From Luteolibacter sp. (GTDB lineage: Bacteria; Verrucomicrobiota; Verrucomicrobiia; Verrucomicrobiales; Akkermansiaceae): a stretch of 35,184 nucleotides of DNA. Numbering within the stretch: the first letter of the stretch is position 1; every line of letters begins with the position of its first letter. The translations under genes and the position numbers were made by a program. The notes below the pieces were generated by a model. It was not told the origin of the DNA. It made no database searches and saw nothing but the letters and a program-made list of their open reading frames with translations. This document shows, one piece after another, positions 32,831 through 35,184 of the stretch. Location of the stretch: positions 1-35,184 of the forward strand of contig JAUYNL010000092.1 in assembly GCA_030696085.1 (NCBI GenBank), read 5' to 3'.

Positions 32831-35184
32831 TTATTCCGGAATCATCGCCCCGGTGGGTATGTCCACGTTCACCGCGAGCCGTGCGAACAAGGTTCCCGTT
32901 GGCGGGCGAGGAATGTAAACTTTGACCCGGTCAAGTCCCGGAGACTCATTTTGCTCGACGATCACCTCACCGAGCGTGCCGTCGGCGCTGTTCCAGGCAC
33001 CTGCGAGGTTCGTGTTCCATTCGACCCTGATGGATGTGGATGGATCATTCTTCGCACGATCAGTCCGGAGGTAGGTGAAGAGCAGGTAATTCGAGCTCAC
33101 GGTGTCTCCATCCGGATCCTCGGTGACAAGCTTGACGGTCGGAAGCAGGTTCGCATTGTTCACGTCCTTCGGATTTCCTCCGATGACGTATTCCACCGCG
33201 TTGCTGATGCCATATCCGTCGGAGTCCGTTTCGGGACCCGCACTCAAGCCGAAGCCGGACATCCATTGGTTGAATTCCGCCAGGGGATTCACGGTGATCG
33301 AAACCGTGGCTGCTGGCGAATCAACGGTGCCATCATTCACCTTGAAGGTGAAGCTGTCCGCTCCGAAATAATTTTCATTCGGGGTGTAGGTCAGGTTTGG
33401 TGGGGTGCCGCCGAGGATGCCGTGGAGCGGTTGGTCAATCACGGTGTAGGCCAGGGAACCGAAATCCGTATCGGAGCCGGTAAGGGTGATCGGCACCATG
33501 GCGTCTTCATCAACGGTGATCGATTGGGCGTTCGCCACTGGCGGTAGGTTTTCCGGCGTGTAATTGATGAACACGGCGAGTCGTGCGAAGAGCGGACCCG
33601 TGGGTGATAGAGCGCGTGGCAGATAAACACGGACCCGGTCGATGCCCGCACCAAACTGATCGTTATCCACAAAAGTCAACACTCCCGGCGAGCCGGCTGC
33701 CTTGTTCCAAATCAATAGATTGGACGACCAATCGACACCGATCGTCACCAGCGGATCACTGTGGGCGCGATCCGTGCGGCGATAGGTGAACAACAGATAC
33801 GCAGGATTCAAGGTGTTTCCGTCGGGATCCACCAGCACAGCGCCTGGAAGGCGATCCACGTCGTTGCGATTCACCGGATCACCACCAATGACGTATTCAA
33901 CCGCATTCGAAATGCTGTCTTTATCCGTATCCGTATTCGAGGACGTGTTGGGGATTCCATATTCCACAAGCCACTCTGCGAATCCATTGGCGACGACATC
34001 ATTGACCGTGATGGCAATTGTCGCAATTTGGGATACCTGTGGAATGCCGTCGAATGAGAAGGCGATGAAGTTGAGGAAATCCTCGCCTACATAGCCCGCG
34101 TTCGGAGTGTAAGTAACTACCGCGCCGTTCAAAGTGATGGTGCCGTGCGTCGGACCTCCCACGATGCCAAACATCAGACTGTCGCCATCGACATCACTGC
34201 CGGTGAGCGTGATCATAACAGGAGTATTCTCGTCGGTTTCCACCGATTGCGCGTTGGCGATGGGCGAGTCATTGTCCGGCGTGACCGTGATGGAAATGGT
34301 AGCTTCCACCGGAGGCGCAATGCCGTCGCTCACCGTGAATGTGAAGCTATCGCTGCCATTAAAATTGGCGTTCGGAGAATATGTCAGGGCCGGCGCGGTA
34401 CCCGTGAGTTGGCCGTTAGTCGGACCGCCAGTGACCACGTAGGTCAGCAGGTCGCCATCTACATCCGTGCCTGTGAGCGTGATCGGAAGCGCGACATCCT
34501 CGGCGGTGCTTTGGGTGTCGGCATTGGCGACGGGCGCGTCGTTCGCCGGATTGACCGTCACACTGACCGTGCCGGTGGCGCTTTCCACCGGACTGCCGTT
34601 GTCGGCAATCGTGTAGGTGAAGCTGTCACTGCCGTTGAAGTTCGTCGGCGGGGTGTAGGTGACCTGGCCTTCAACCAGGGTCACCGTGCCGCCCTGCGCG
34701 CTCGCCGCGCTGACGGTGGTCACCGTGAGCGACTGGCTGCTTTCATCGTCTGGGCCGGGCGAATCGTTGGTGCTTAGATCGGCTGCGGCGAAGCTGAGCG
34801 CGACATCCTCGGCGGTGCTTTGGGTATCGATGGCGGCGACGGGCGCGTCGTTCGCGGCGCTGACCGTCACGTTCACCGTGCCGGTGGCCGTTTCCACCGG
34901 GCTGCCGTTGTCGGCAATCGTGTAGGTGAAGCTGTCACTGCCGTTGAAGTTCGTCGGCGGGGTATAGGTGATCTGGCCTTCGATCAGGGTCACGGTGCCG
35001 CCCTCGACACTCGCCGCGCTGACGGCGCTGACCGTGAGCGACTGGCTGCTTTCATCGGCCGGGCCGGGCGAATCGTTGGTGCTTAGATCGGTCGCGGCGA
35101 AGCTGAGCGCGACATCCTCGGCGGTGCTTTGGGTGTCGGCATTGGCGACGGGCGCGTCGTTCGCCGGATTGACCGTCACACTGA
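32831..35184 (-). CDS. Large Ig-like/cadherin-like repeat surface protein (C-terminal part; partial)
   Basis: The frame is open through the right edge, so the N-terminus and signal peptide are missing. About 784 residues are visible. Four tandem Ig-like (Big_9/VCBS-type) units come first, with NDAPVANADTQSTAEDVAL and NFNGSDSFTYTIADNG motifs. Then a domain of about 135 residues (TDTDKDSISNAVEYVIGGDP ... YLLFTYRRTD ... RVRVYLPR ... LFARLAV), a fifth Ig-like unit, and a second copy of that domain up to the stop. The Asp-rich segments probably bind calcium. I expect an exported adhesin or matrix protein; the final domain, which I associate with verrucomicrobial exported proteins, may be a secretion or anchoring module. 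It is the first visible gene of the glycan operon. Confidence 0.85.
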   Translation of the reverse strand, partial: SVTVNPANDAPVANADTQSTAEDVALSFAATDLSTNDSPGPADESSQSLTVSAVSAASVEGGTVTLIEGQITYTPPTNFNGSDSFTYTIADNGSPVETATGTVNVTVSAANDAPVAAIDTQSTAEDVALSFAAADLSTNDSPGPDDESSQSLTVTTVSAASAQGGTVTLVEGQVTYTPPTNFNGSDSFTYTIADNGSPVESATGTVSVTVNPANDAPVANADTQSTAEDVALPITLTGTDVDGDLLTYVVTGGPTNGQLTGTAPALTYSPNANFNGSDSFTFTVSDGIAPPVEATISITVTPDNDSPIANAQSVETDENTPVMITLTGSDVDGDSLMFGIVGGPTHGTITLNGAVVTYTPNAGYVGEDFLNFIAFSFDGIPQVSQIATIAITVNDVVANGFAEWLVEYGIPNTSSNTDTDKDSISNAVEYVIGGDPVNRNDVDRLPGAVLVDPDGNTLNPAYLLFTYRRTDRAHSDPLVTIGVDWSSNLLIWNKAAGSPGVLTFVDNDQFGAGIDRVRVYLPRALSPTGPLFARLAVFINYTPENLPPVANAQSITVDEDAMVPITLTGSDTDFGSLAYTVIDQPLHGILGGTPPNLTYTPNENYFGADSFTFKVNDGTVDSPAATVSITVNPLAEFNQWMSGFGLSAGPETDSDGYGISNAVEYVIGGNPKDVNNANLLPTVKLVTEDPDGDTVSSNYLLFTYLRTDRAKNDPSTSIRVEWNTNLAGAWNSADGTLGEVIVEQNESPGLDRVKVYIPRPPTGTLFARLAVNVDIPTGAMIPE
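34491..35184. repeat. 309-bp tandem repeats in the surface-protein gene
   Basis: The sequence GCGACATCCTCGGCGGTGCT recurs at 34491, 34800 and 35109, a period of exactly 309 bp (103 codons). Two full units are visible and a third runs off the edge. The two complete protein units differ at 14 of 103 positions, and stretches of tens of bases are identical, which points to recent duplication or gene conversion. Confidence 0.9.

Noticed and set aside
34491..35184. Regular repeats that could suggest a satellite or mobile element
   Set aside because: The period is exactly 103 codons and encodes Ig-like domains; no transposase or terminal inverted repeats are seen.

Overview
The window is a 35-kb piece of a GC-rich (roughly 60 percent) Gram-negative-type chromosome, most likely from the Verrucomicrobiota (Luteolibacter/Akkermansia-like). 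Three things point there: a secretin of the Amuc_1098 type, a C-terminal 'NAVEYVIGG...LLFTY.RTD...LFARL' domain that I associate with large exported verrucomicrobial proteins, and a Ser/Thr kinase with a zinc-ribbon N-terminus. I see no tRNA, rRNA, CRISPR array or intact insertion sequence. The lineage is an inference from protein features.

Layout. 1-118: tail of an unidentified gene. 205-7444 (+): a membrane-anchored Ser/Thr kinase, then an OmpR-type response regulator and histidine kinase overlapping by 4 nt, then an LTA-synthase-family phosphotransferase overlapping by 4 nt with an isoprenylcysteine/phospholipid-type methyltransferase. 7589-8545 (-): an outer-membrane barrel-like protein with its own terminator. 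8697-9551 (+): a YpfJ-type zinc metallopeptidase. 9574-17444 (-): rhomboid protease, SecG with a long acidic tail, long-form ribosome hibernation factor, an AsmA-like membrane protein, an orphan secretin and RibF. 17502-20509 (-): a Tat-type M15 peptidase and a single reading frame joining dephospho-CoA kinase to transcription terminator Rho.

From 35184 down to a strong terminator at 20592-20621 everything is on the minus strand, with small gaps or overlaps. This is probably one surface-polysaccharide operon. In transcription order it holds a large Ig-repeat adhesin-like protein (N-terminus outside the window), an LbH acyltransferase, rfbF, rfbG, an RmlC-type epimerase, a DXR-like (DRL) SAF-domain oxidoreductase, a DUF5672 protein, two glycosyltransferases, rmlD, rmlB, rmlA, a divergent RmlC-like cupin and a Wza-like export protein. 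The genes provide dTDP-L-rhamnose and a CDP-4-keto-6-deoxyglucose-derived sugar, transfer and possibly acetylate them, and provide part of the export machinery. No flippase, polymerase or ABC exporter lies in the window.

Points most worth following: the CoaE-Rho fusion with a changed Rho Q-loop; the DRL-like reductase placed inside a CDP-sugar pathway; an RmlC-like cupin that lacks the usual Lys and Tyr; the duplicated C-terminal domain of the adhesin; the SecG tail; and a gene-poor 380-bp stretch at 18204-18583.
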